Shown: positions 1-6,042 of the stretch, piece after piece | Layout of the letters: each line of letters starts with the position of its first letter | How positions within the stretch are numbered: the first letter of the stretch is position 1 | Assembly (NCBI GenBank): GCA_019454705.1 | Contig: JACFNS010000089.1 | Coordinates: 1 to 6,791, forward strand | Origin: Taibaiella sp. | Lineage (GTDB): Bacteria > Bacteroidota > Bacteroidia > Chitinophagales > Chitinophagaceae | Reading direction: 5' to 3' | Length of the DNA stretch: 6,791 nt | Program-made: the position numbers and the translations under genes | Notes under the pieces: generated by a model | Seen by the model: the letters and a program-made list of their open reading frames with translations, nothing else | Database searches by the model: none | What the model was told of the DNA's origin: nothing

Positions 1-2026
1 CATACTTTTTCCCGTCTTTTTCGAATGTATGAGGAGTACCGTCCGCATTAACTCTTGTTACATTATCATTGGTGCATAATAACGTAATCTTATTTGAGGG
101 GTCACCGATTTCTACATAGGTGTTGCGTGCAACAAAAAGGGATTTCCCCTGTATCATCCCCTGGTTGATGAGTTTTTTAAATGGCTCATCGAAGCTGATA
201 TGGCCGAGGTCGTGCAGGGCTTTAGTCCACATACGGCTGTACAGCAGGTGGCCTACGGCGTGTTCGGTGCCGCCTATGTATATGTCCACTTCGCGCCAGT
301 AGTCTGTTGCTTTCCTGTCTGCAAATGTTGCTTCATTGTGCGGGTCCATATAGCGCAGGAAGTACCAGCTGCTGCCGGCGTAGCCGGGCATGGTGTTGGT
401 TTCCCTGTTGCCTTCTTTTGTGCGTACCCAATCTTCTATATTGGCCAATGGCCCTTGCCCTTCGGGGCCGGGTTTGTAGCTGTCCACATGCGGCAGTTCT
501 ACAGGCAGTTGGTTGATGTCACCACCAATTTCGTCAATGCCATAAGGTACACCATCACGGTACACAACAGGGAATGGCTCTCCCCAATAGCGCTGGCGGC
601 TGAAGCCTGCATCTCGCAGCTTATAATTCACTTTGGCGTGGCCTATGCCTTTTTCAACTATGGCATTTATAGCCAGTTTGATAGCCTCCTTCACTTCTTT
701 GCCGCTCAGAAAATTGCTATTCTCTATCGTGCCGCCTTTATCACTGTATGCTTCTTCGCCATTGTACTTGTCGCCGAATACATTGGTGATGGGAATATTA
801 AAATGTTTGGCAAATGCATGGTCGCGGTCGTCGCCACTGGGTACGGCCATAATAGCGCCCGTGCCATAACCAGCCAAAACGTATTCTGATATCCATACAG
901 GTATTTTTTTGCCCGTGAAAGGATGGATGACATGCGCGCCTGTGAATGCACCTGTCACCTGTTTTACCTCCGCCATACGCTCGCGCTCGCTGCGGCTCTG
1001 CACATATTCTTTGTACTTGGTTACTTCCGCCTTGTGTTCGCCGGTAGTAATGATGTCCACCAGTTCGTGCTCAGGTGCCAGAACCATAAAGTCAACACCG
1101 AATATAGTGTCGGGCCGCGTAGTGAATACTTTTATTTTTTCGGCGTAGCCGTCTATGTCAAAACTTACTTCTGCACCTGTGCTTTTGCCTATCCAATTGC
1201 GCTGCATTTCTTTCATGGCATCTGTCCAGTCCAGCGTGTCCAGGCTATTCAGCAGGCGGTCGGCATATTCCGTTATCCGCAGGAACCATTGGTTCATCCG
1301 CTTTTTTACCACAGGGTGCCCGCCGCGTTCTGATACGCCGTTTACCACCTCATCGTTGGCCAGTACAGTACCCAGCGCCTCACACCACCACACTTCGGCA
1401 TGGCTCAGGTAGGCAATGCGGTATTGCATCAGCACATTGCGCTGCTGTGCGGGTTTCATGTCTTTCCAATGCCTGGCGTCAAATTGCAGGGTTTCATCGT
1501 CAGGGCAGGGGTGATTGATATTGCCTTCCTGCTCAAATATGCTCACCAGTTCGCTGATAGGCCTTGCTTTCTGTTGGCTACGGTCGTACCAGCTATGAAA
1601 GAGTTGCAGGAATATCCACTGTGTCCATTTATAGTATTTGGGGTCGCTGGTGCGCACTTCGCGGCTCCAGTCGTAGCAAAAGCCGATATTATCCAGTTGC
1701 TCGCGGTAGCGTTTTATATTCTGCTCGGTAGTCACAGCCGGGTGCTGGCCGGTTTCCAGCGCATATTGCTCGGCGGGCAGGCCAAAGGCATCGTAACCCA
1801 TTGGGTGGAGTACATTATACCCGCAATGGCGTTTGTAGCGCGCCAGTATGTCGGACGCGATATAGCCTAAGGGGTGCCCCACATGTAGCCCTGCACCGCT
1901 GGGGTAGGGGAACATGTCCAGTACATAAAACTTGGGTTTACCTGTGTCATTGCTGACTTTATATACCTCTTTGTCTTTCCAGTATTGTTGCCACTTCTTT
2001 TCTATATCGCGGTGCGCGTATTCCAT
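1..2026 (-). CDS. leuS: Leucyl-tRNA synthetase, N-terminal 675 residues (3' end beyond left edge)
   Basis: Cytoplasmic class I aminoacyl-tRNA synthetase that charges tRNA-Leu with leucine and hydrolyses mischarged product. Translating the minus strand from the ATG at 2026 gives 675 uninterrupted codons to the window edge. The N-terminus reads MEYAHRDIEKKWQQYW. The HIGH-type signature HVGH is at residues 48-51, within FPYPSGAGLHVGHPLGY, and GYDAFGLPAEQYA follows at 77-89. The CP1 editing domain has the threonine-rich TTRPDTIFG (302-310) and GYGTGAIMAVPSGDDRD (386-402). SG replaces the AH or GH seen in E. coli-like enzymes, but the aspartates remain. RQRYWGEPFP (477-486) and MPGYAGSSWYFLRYMDP (546-562) return to the catalytic core. 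The KMSKS loop is not in the window and should lie just past the edge. Roughly 50 extra residues (about 150-200) and missing cysteines in the first zinc module (231-245) resemble Bacteroidota enzymes. There is no Shine-Dalgarno before the start. Identity is secure. Confidence 0.98.
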   Translation of the reverse strand, partial: MEYAHRDIEKKWQQYWKDKEVYKVSNDTGKPKFYVLDMFPYPSGAGLHVGHPLGYIASDILARYKRHCGYNVLHPMGYDAFGLPAEQYALETGQHPAVTTEQNIKRYREQLDNIGFCYDWSREVRTSDPKYYKWTQWIFLQLFHSWYDRSQQKARPISELVSIFEQEGNINHPCPDDETLQFDARHWKDMKPAQQRNVLMQYRIAYLSHAEVWWCEALGTVLANDEVVNGVSERGGHPVVKKRMNQWFLRITEYADRLLNSLDTLDWTDAMKEMQRNWIGKSTGAEVSFDIDGYAEKIKVFTTRPDTIFGVDFMVLAPEHELVDIITTGEHKAEVTKYKEYVQSRSERERMAEVKQVTGAFTGAHVIHPFTGKKIPVWISEYVLAGYGTGAIMAVPSGDDRDHAFAKHFNIPITNVFGDKYNGEEAYSDKGGTIENSNFLSGKEVKEAIKLAINAIVEKGIGHAKVNYKLRDAGFSRQRYWGEPFPVVYRDGVPYGIDEIGGDINQLPVELPHVDSYKPGPEGQGPLANIEDWVRTKEGNRETNTMPGYAGSSWYFLRYMDPHNEATFADRKATDYWREVDIYIGGTEHAVGHLLYSRMWTKALHDLGHISFDEPFKKLINQGMIQGKSLFVARNTYVEIGDPSNKITLLCTNDNVTRVNADGTPHTFEKDGKKY

Positions 2027-2057
2027 AAAACTATAATCCGTATTTGCTACAAGGGGG

Positions 2058-2065
2058 CAAAAATA
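2058..2065 (-). promoter_or_regulatory. Candidate Bacteroidota-type -7 box for leuS
   Basis: The minus strand reads TATTTTTG, an exact match to the Bacteroidota -7 consensus TAnnTTTG. It ends 31 bases before the leuS ATG. No convincing TTG or TTTG element sits at the expected distance upstream, so the call rests on one short box in an AT-rich gap. The box also lies in the T-rich tail of a possible terminator. Confidence 0.35.
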
Positions 2066-2087
2066 CAAAACGGATGGTAGTTATCCG
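2058..2087 (-). terminator. Weak terminator-like hairpin after the SH3-domain gene
   Basis: Reading the minus strand from 2087, CGGAT, a 7-base loop and ATCCG (2075-2071) form a 5-bp stem, followed by the T-rich stretch TTTTGTATTTTTG. It begins 12 bases after the stop of the 2100-2855 gene. The stem is short, so termination may be partial and read-through into leuS is possible. Confidence 0.3.
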
Positions 2088-2099
2088 CTATAAAGCACA

Positions 2100-2855
2100 T
2101 TAGGAGCCATATTCGTAAATGATAGCTACCTGGCCGTTTAGCTCAACGAGTCGAACAGTGCTATTTATTTGATTGTTGTCAACAGTAAAAGAAATGCTGA
2201 CAAGTCGTTTAAAGTTGATGTATATGTTGTTTGAGTATAATAAATCTACCTGCCTGTAGTTGCCGTTACCGTCGTTTGTATAGATATTCTCTTTCGGAAA
2301 TTTACCGTTATTTGGTAACAACTCGTTTATATGTCCTAAGTTCTGGGCTATTGTAAAGGCTTGTTGCATCGTAATGCCCGGAATGATTAGACTCTCAGAC
2401 AGGTACTCGTAGTTATTGTGTTCTGTTACTACCATGCCATTCTTATAAAGTGTCTTTACATCTTTGAGGTTCTGCTCTAAATCATTTATTTCCTCATAAA
2501 TAGTCGATGGAGTAATGGCTTCAGATAGTTGTTCTGCATATTCTTTAAAGCCAGGGCTGTTTCCTGAAGGTGGGGGTATGGGCAGCATATAGGCCTCAAC
2601 TATATAACCATTTGCACCCTTGCCGTTGTTTATAGTAACCCATCGGGTTTTGAACCCATTGATATATACTCCGCTGTCTTGCATTAAGCGGATAACTACG
2701 GCTTCTCCATAAGCAAGATGGTTAATGATATTGCTGGTGTCACTTGGGTTTTCGTAAACGTTCAATCCACCTCGCAAAGCGACATACATGGTTTGATTAA
2801 AAGTAGCCCCTGCATTGTTACAGAAAAAAATCAGGAGCATCAATATTTTCTTCAT
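2100..2855 (-). CDS. Exported protein with a bacterial SH3-like domain
   Basis: A 251-residue protein. The N-terminus MKKILMLLIFFCNNAGA looks like a Sec signal peptide, with likely cleavage after AGA at residue 17. The cysteine at 12 lacks a proper lipobox. Residues about 23-92 resemble a bacterial SH3 (SH3b) domain: LNVYENPSD (31-39), a hydrophobic AVVIRL strand (52-57), RWVTI (71-75) and GYIVEAYM (83-90). A proline-rich linker (LPIPPP, 91-96) leads to a C-terminal region of about 150 residues that I do not recognise; residues 120-137 could be a short coiled coil. SH3b domains in exported proteins commonly bind peptidoglycan or other cell-envelope ligands, but no enzymatic domain is visible, so the target is unknown. 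The gene follows 46 bases after the 2902-3429 gene on the same strand, suggesting co-transcription. An AGGAG lies 15 bases before the ATG, which is rather far. Confidence 0.85.
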   Translation of the reverse strand: MKKILMLLIFFCNNAGATFNQTMYVALRGGLNVYENPSDTSNIINHLAYGEAVVIRLMQDSGVYINGFKTRWVTINNGKGANGYIVEAYMLPIPPPSGNSPGFKEYAEQLSEAITPSTIYEEINDLEQNLKDVKTLYKNGMVVTEHNNYEYLSESLIIPGITMQQAFTIAQNLGHINELLPNNGKFPKENIYTNDGNGNYRQVDLLYSNNIYINFKRLVSISFTVDNNQINSTVRLVELNGQVAIIYEYGS

Positions 2856-2870
2856 CAGAATGATTTGATA

Positions 2871-2875
2871 CTCCT
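2871..2875 (-). promoter_or_regulatory. Possible Shine-Dalgarno AGGAG at long spacing
   Basis: The minus strand reads AGGAG, with 15 bases between it and the ATG at 2855. This is longer than the usual 5-9 bases. Bacteroidota rely little on this element, so it may be chance. The start is better supported by the signal peptide that begins there. Confidence 0.25.
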
Positions 2876-2901
2876 AAGTTAGTATAATAGTATTAAGTGT
2901 A

Positions 2902-3429
2902 TTACTCCAGTATTACTGCATCCGTTCCCCGGTATTCATACTTGGGCGGGTCGTAGTTGAAAAAGAAGTTGACACGGTAAACTGTTGTAGCATATTCTTG
3001 TTTAGCCTTGCTCATAAAACCTTTCTCAATGTCAATGGGGAATATCCACATTTCGCACATAGGCGATTTCAGTTCAAACGGGCTGATGTAGTAAATAGCG
3101 GCAGTTCCGTTTTTTACTTCGTCGGCCAGCATTTTCAGGTTGCTGTCAATATCCACCTGTTTGATGGCTATTCCATTGAAAGTGGTATCGCGTATCTCCT
3201 GCAGCCAGCTTTGTTTGGCTATATAGATGGTTTTTGTGCTTTCAGAAATTCGCCCTTTGGCAGCACCTTTCATTTCGCCATTGGCACCTTTGGTCAGTTC
3301 CTTTAGCGTATAAGTCTGGCAGTCGCTGATTTTCCAGCCTTCAAAATCCGTTTTTGCTTCACCTTGCTGAGCATAGGAGGCAAAAGGCAGCAGCAGTAAT
3401 GTAAATAGTATGTTTTTCACCTGTTTCAT
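2902..3429 (-). CDS. Exported protein of unknown family
   Basis: A 175-residue protein that I do not recognise. MKQVKNILFTLLLLPFASYA followed by QQGEA is a classic Sec signal peptide with cleavage after residue 20, which fixes the start. The mature part has about 155 residues and only two cysteines (C37, C125). It has alternating hydrophobic stretches suggesting beta strands: TKTIYIA (65-71), AAIYYISPFEL (110-120), MWIFPIDI (127-134) and TTVYRVNFFFNYD (148-160). There is no lipobox, no transmembrane segment after the signal peptide and no enzymatic motif, so a soluble periplasmic or secreted location is likely. It is the first gene of the probable two-gene unit with the SH3-domain gene, and it starts 36 bases from the divergent oxidoreductase gene. 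A role in the cell envelope would be a guess. Confidence 0.8.
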   Translation of the reverse strand: MKQVKNILFTLLLLPFASYAQQGEAKTDFEGWKISDCQTYTLKELTKGANGEMKGAAKGRISESTKTIYIAKQSWLQEIRDTTFNGIAIKQVDIDSNLKMLADEVKNGTAAIYYISPFELKSPMCEMWIFPIDIEKGFMSKAKQEYATTVYRVNFFFNYDPPKYEYRGTDAVILE

Positions 3430-3444
3430 GCAGCCAATTTAAGA

Positions 3445-3452
3445 CAAAGATT
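3445..3452 (-). promoter_or_regulatory. Candidate -7 box for the exported protein at 3429
   Basis: The minus strand reads AATCTTTG, one mismatch from TAnnTTTG, ending 15 bases before the ATG at 3429. Transcription from it would give a leader of roughly ten bases and no Shine-Dalgarno. No clear -33 TTTG is visible. Confidence 0.35.
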
Positions 3453-3454
3453 TT

Positions 3455-3461
3455 TACTTTG
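3455..3461 (+). promoter_or_regulatory. Candidate -7 box for the FAD oxidoreductase
   Basis: The plus strand reads TACTTTG, close to TAnnTTTG but one base short, and ends only four bases before the ATG at 3466. If it is functional, the transcript would be leaderless or nearly so. It is two bases from the opposing -7 box, so the two promoters probably compete for polymerase. Confidence 0.35.
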
Positions 3462-3465
3462 CGCC

Positions 3466-4590
3466 ATGTTCAGTTACTGGGAGCGGGAAAGCTTTTTTGA
3501 TTACGGCCATATTGTTATCGGTGCGGGTATTACGGGGCTCAGTACAGCTATCGAACTCAGGCAGCTTTATCCTGCTGACAGGATACTGGTGCTGGAGCGA
3601 GGATTGCTGCCATCCGGAGCCAGTACACGCAACGCGGGTTTTGCCTGTATGGGCAGTGTTACAGAGCTTTTGGACGATTTGCGGACGATGAGTGAGAGCG
3701 AAGTGGTGGACCTGTTTGCCCAAAGAAAACAGGGACTTGAAATATTGCGGCAAAGGCTGGGCGATGAACAGATAGGCTATGCCGCCAACGGCAGTTACGA
3801 GCTGATAGATGCGAGTGCAAAAGAAGCGTTAAATAAAATTGACTACCTCAACGAACTGTTACTGCCGGTTAATAATCAACCATCGTTCAGGCTGGCGAAT
3901 GAAAAAATAAAGTCCTTTGGTTTTAGCGAACAGTACACAGAAGCCTTAATAGAAAACACCTGCGAGGGAGAACTGCATACAGGTAAAATGATGCGGGCAT
4001 TAGCAGATTATGCTTCAGAGCAAGGCATTGAAATAAAGACTGGCGTAGAGGTGTTGCGATATAAAGAGGAGGAAAACAGGGTAGTACTGGAACTGGCAGG
4101 CGGAATGCAGTTAAGTTGCCGTACGCTGAATATCTGCACTAATGCATTTACGAAGCAATTATTGCCGGATGCGGATGTAACACCCGGGCGTGGGCAGGTA
4201 TTAATCACAGAGCCGATAACCGACCTTAAGTTCAAGGGAATATTTCATATGGATGAGGGGTATTATTACTTCAGGGAGATAGACGGACGGGTGTTGATAG
4301 GTGGCGGGCGCAACATGGATTTTCCCGGCGAAACCACTACTGAAATGATAGTGACTGAGCGCATACAAAACAGCTTGGAAGAAAAATTAAGACAAATAAT
4401 ACTGCCGGGTGTACAGTTTGAAGTGTCGCAACGCTGGGCGGGTATTATGGCTTTTGGTGCCACCAAGCAACCCATTATCAAAGTATTTTCAGATAAGGTA
4501 TTTGGCGCTTTCCGCATGGGGGGTATGGGCGTGGCACTGGGTAGCAGGGTAGCGCAACAATTAGCAGAGCTGCACCAACATCAGCAATAG
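3466..4590 (+). CDS. FAD-dependent oxidoreductase, DAO family
   Basis: A 374-residue flavoprotein with no signal peptide, so cytoplasmic. The N-terminal Rossmann motif is IVIGAGITGLSTAIEL (16-31), giving GxGxxG at 19-24. An acidic residue ending the second strand (E44 in RILVLERG) should bind the FAD ribose. ASTRNAGFACMGS (52-64) is the conserved segment near the flavin in DAO-fold amine and amino-acid oxidases. GRGQVLITEPI, DEGYYYFREIDGRVLIGGGRN and RWAGIMAFG (R323) form the substrate-domain strands. FRMGGMGVALGS (349-360) is the C-terminal FAD-binding segment. Length fits the glycine oxidase and gamma-glutamylputrescine oxidase relatives. The family oxidises C-N bonds of amines or amino acids, but the substrate cannot be read from the sequence. 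No upstream in-frame start exists, and the next Met (62) would remove the Rossmann motif, so 3466 is the start despite the lack of a Shine-Dalgarno. It is the only plus-strand gene here and appears monocistronic. Confidence 0.93.
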   Translation: MFSYWERESFFDYGHIVIGAGITGLSTAIELRQLYPADRILVLERGLLPSGASTRNAGFACMGSVTELLDDLRTMSESEVVDLFAQRKQGLEILRQRLGDEQIGYAANGSYELIDASAKEALNKIDYLNELLLPVNNQPSFRLANEKIKSFGFSEQYTEALIENTCEGELHTGKMMRALADYASEQGIEIKTGVEVLRYKEEENRVVLELAGGMQLSCRTLNICTNAFTKQLLPDADVTPGRGQVLITEPITDLKFKGIFHMDEGYYYFREIDGRVLIGGGRNMDFPGETTTEMIVTERIQNSLEEKLRQIILPGVQFEVSQRWAGIMAFGATKQPIIKVFSDKVFGAFRMGGMGVALGSRVAQQLAELHQHQQ

Positions 4591-4602
4591 TTTATTGTTT
4601 TT
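4583..4602 (+). terminator. Weak AT-rich terminator overlapping the oxidoreductase stop
   Basis: On the plus strand AGCAATA (4583-4589) can pair with TATTGTT (4593-4599, one G-U pair) around a GTT loop. The surrounding T-run continues to 4602. The stop codon lies in the hairpin. The stem is AT-rich and of low stability. It would act only on plus-strand transcription, because the minus strand has no T-tract after it. Confidence 0.3.
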
Positions 4603-5254
4603 CCGAGGATTCATTTATCCATTGTACCAATGGATACAGCCATTCTTTATAAGGCTGGTACAAAAAGCCATGGCCATTGCCCATGTTCAGCTTTATTTCC
4701 TTGAAACCGCTGACGCAGGAACGGTTGAACAATAACTCTTTGCAGGAGCCCGGCCCGTCGGACGATTCGTAAACAGAAAAGAAATTGCCGCATATTTTTT
4801 TCTGCTGGTATTTGCGTGGGCTGCTGTCGCTGCATACGCCCATCAGTGCGTAATTGATTTGGCGGTTACCCGTAATCATGGCAACCTCCAGCGCCATAGC
4901 AGCGCCTGCTGATGCGCCTAATACAGTAATATTTTGCGGACGCACGCCTGTAAGCAGAAGAGAATCTACCTGCACAGCCACTTTACCACAATACGCATCG
5001 AACGAAGCGTCTTTAGGTCGTACTTCGCTGATAACAATAAATCCGTTTTTCTCCAGGCTGTCGACTATAGCACGGTACATGTATTTACCATAAGCGCTGC
5101 TTACTGCATTTTCGCCCTGCTGCTGCACTATGGCGCCATGCAGGTAGAAGACGTATTTAGGGGCAGTTGATTGCGCATACGATGGATTGCTTGCTAACAG
5201 CAAGGTACAAACTATCGCAATGCAGTACTTATTGATTAGTTTTTTGAGCCGCAT
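4592..5254 (-). CDS. Exported alpha/beta hydrolase
   Basis: A 220-residue protein. A basic start (MRLKKLINKY), a hydrophobic core (11-21) and SNPSYA followed by QS give a Sec signal peptide cut after residue 27. The mature protein has the alpha/beta hydrolase order: strand and oxyanion motif YVFYLHG (34-40), nucleophile elbow LGASAG (112-117) with S115 as probable nucleophile, D166 as a possible acid, and GNGHGF (192-197) with H195 as probable catalytic histidine. At about 193 mature residues it is a compact hydrolase without an obvious lid. Five mature cysteines (89, 141, 155, 171, 180) could form disulfides outside the cytoplasm. An esterase or dienelactone-hydrolase-like activity is plausible, but the substrate is unknown. 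Its start lies 26 bases inside the preceding gene, with GGAAGA 11 bases upstream, so translation is probably coupled. Its stop is one base from that of the convergent oxidoreductase. Confidence 0.88.
   Translation of the reverse strand: MRLKKLINKYCIAIVCTLLLASNPSYAQSTAPKYVFYLHGAIVQQQGENAVSSAYGKYMYRAIVDSLEKNGFIVISEVRPKDASFDAYCGKVAVQVDSLLLTGVRPQNITVLGASAGAAMALEVAMITGNRQINYALMGVCSDSSPRKYQQKKICGNFFSVYESSDGPGSCKELLFNRSCVSGFKEIKLNMGNGHGFLYQPYKEWLYPLVQWINESSEKQ
4616..4636. repeat. Perfect 9-bp inverted repeat with 3-base loop
   Basis: TATCCATTG, TAC, CAATGGATA is a perfect inverted repeat. It lies inside the last codons of the hydrolase gene and 25 bases past the oxidoreductase stop. No T-tract follows it on either strand, so it is not a classic intrinsic terminator. 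It could stabilise the 3' end of the convergent plus-strand transcript, bind a protein, or be chance. Confidence 0.6.
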
Positions 5255-6008
5255 TATTTATTTTTTCTTCCAGTTCGGCAATTTCCATTCCCAACGTGTT
5301 TTCTGCTAATGCCCCATGAGCCATACTTGAATGGTCGTTGTAGTAGTTATGGCCATATTCTTCTTCTAAAAGCGCCATGTATTTAATCCGTTGCTCATAA
5401 TTCAGTCTTTTGCCATGCACATAAAAGCCTTTACTGCTGAATTCCAGGTCCAGTGCCTTATCCATTGAGGCAAGGCCATCTTTTACTAATTCTTTATAAA
5501 GTCTTAATTCACCCCGATATGCTAGGTGCAATCGTTTCAATTCAGCTTTATTTACTTTTCTGAAATCAGATTCCGGATTGAATATCATCTGTCCGTCAAT
5601 TCCGTTGTGTAAGTCAAAATGGTAGTAGCCATAGTCGTAATGTGGTTCGTTAAGACTGGCTACGAAGTTTTTCCATTTTTCAACATATGCAATTTGCACT
5701 GCAAGCGGAATCATAGAATCATTCACTGTAGATTCATACAAGTACAGGTGTAGGTTATGCCAGCGATTATCTCCTTCGCTGATATACCCGTCCATGAGCA
5801 AATCCACCCAGATATATTTCGGGTTGCCTGATTTAAACATTGAGTCGCTTATTGGTTGCAGTACATCCCTGTCATAGCAAACAAAATATTTTTGTGTGTT
5901 ATCGGTCTCAGCGAAAGAAGCTGCTTTAACTAAAGTCAGCTTTTGCGCGAATATTGAATTCGCGAAGAGGGTAGATGCCAGCAAAAAGCTGATAACAGGA
6001 TATTTCAT
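5229..6008 (-). CDS. Exported protein of unknown family, coupled to the hydrolase
   Basis: A 259-residue protein that I do not recognise. I place the start at the ATG at 6008 because MKYPVISFLLASTLFANSIFA followed by QK is a clean Sec signal peptide (cleavage after 21). An earlier in-frame ATG at 6077 would add 23 residues ahead of it and run 35 bases into hemW. The mature protein is rich in Tyr, His and Asp. It has strands such as KYIWVDLLMDGYI (64-76) and LHLYLYEST (86-94), an aromatic stretch HYDYGYYHFDLH (123-134), and a largely helical, charged C-terminal half (152-256). That half has EEEYGHNYYNDHSSMAHG (215-232), where clustered histidines could bind metal, and a likely amphipathic helix at 235-256. 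No known catalytic motif was identified. It begins 34 bases after the hemW stop, with no Shine-Dalgarno, and ends 26 bases inside the hydrolase gene. Co-transcription with both is likely. Confidence 0.82.
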   Translation of the reverse strand: MKYPVISFLLASTLFANSIFAQKLTLVKAASFAETDNTQKYFVCYDRDVLQPISDSMFKSGNPKYIWVDLLMDGYISEGDNRWHNLHLYLYESTVNDSMIPLAVQIAYVEKWKNFVASLNEPHYDYGYYHFDLHNGIDGQMIFNPESDFRKVNKAELKRLHLAYRGELRLYKELVKDGLASMDKALDLEFSSKGFYVHGKRLNYEQRIKYMALLEEEYGHNYYNDHSSMAHGALAENTLGMEIAELEEKINNAAQKTNQ

Positions 6009-6042
6009 GAGAGGAATTTGTATTAAAAATAAACTAAAGCCG

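Noticed and set aside
200..889. Long plus-strand open frame of 229 codons
   Set aside because: It lies antisense to leuS, whose minus-strand frame is unambiguous with family motifs. The plus-strand product has no recognisable domain.
923..1333. Plus-strand open frame of 136 codons
   Set aside because: Antisense to the leuS editing domain; no start signal or family match.
1400..1870. Plus-strand open frame of 156 codons
   Set aside because: Antisense shadow of leuS, covering the segment that encodes residues about 53-209 on the minus strand.
2841..2855. Lipoprotein signal in the SH3-domain protein (Cys 12)
   Set aside because: The residues before the cysteine are IFF rather than a lipobox such as LAG or LSA; ordinary Sec cleavage after AGA is more likely.
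2881..2897. Short AGTAT direct repeats between the two exported-protein genes
   Set aside because: Only five exact bases in a very AT-rich gap, with no further copies; chance is sufficient.
2998..3306. Plus-strand open frame of 102 codons
   Set aside because: Antisense to the exported 175-residue protein, which has a clear signal peptide and start.
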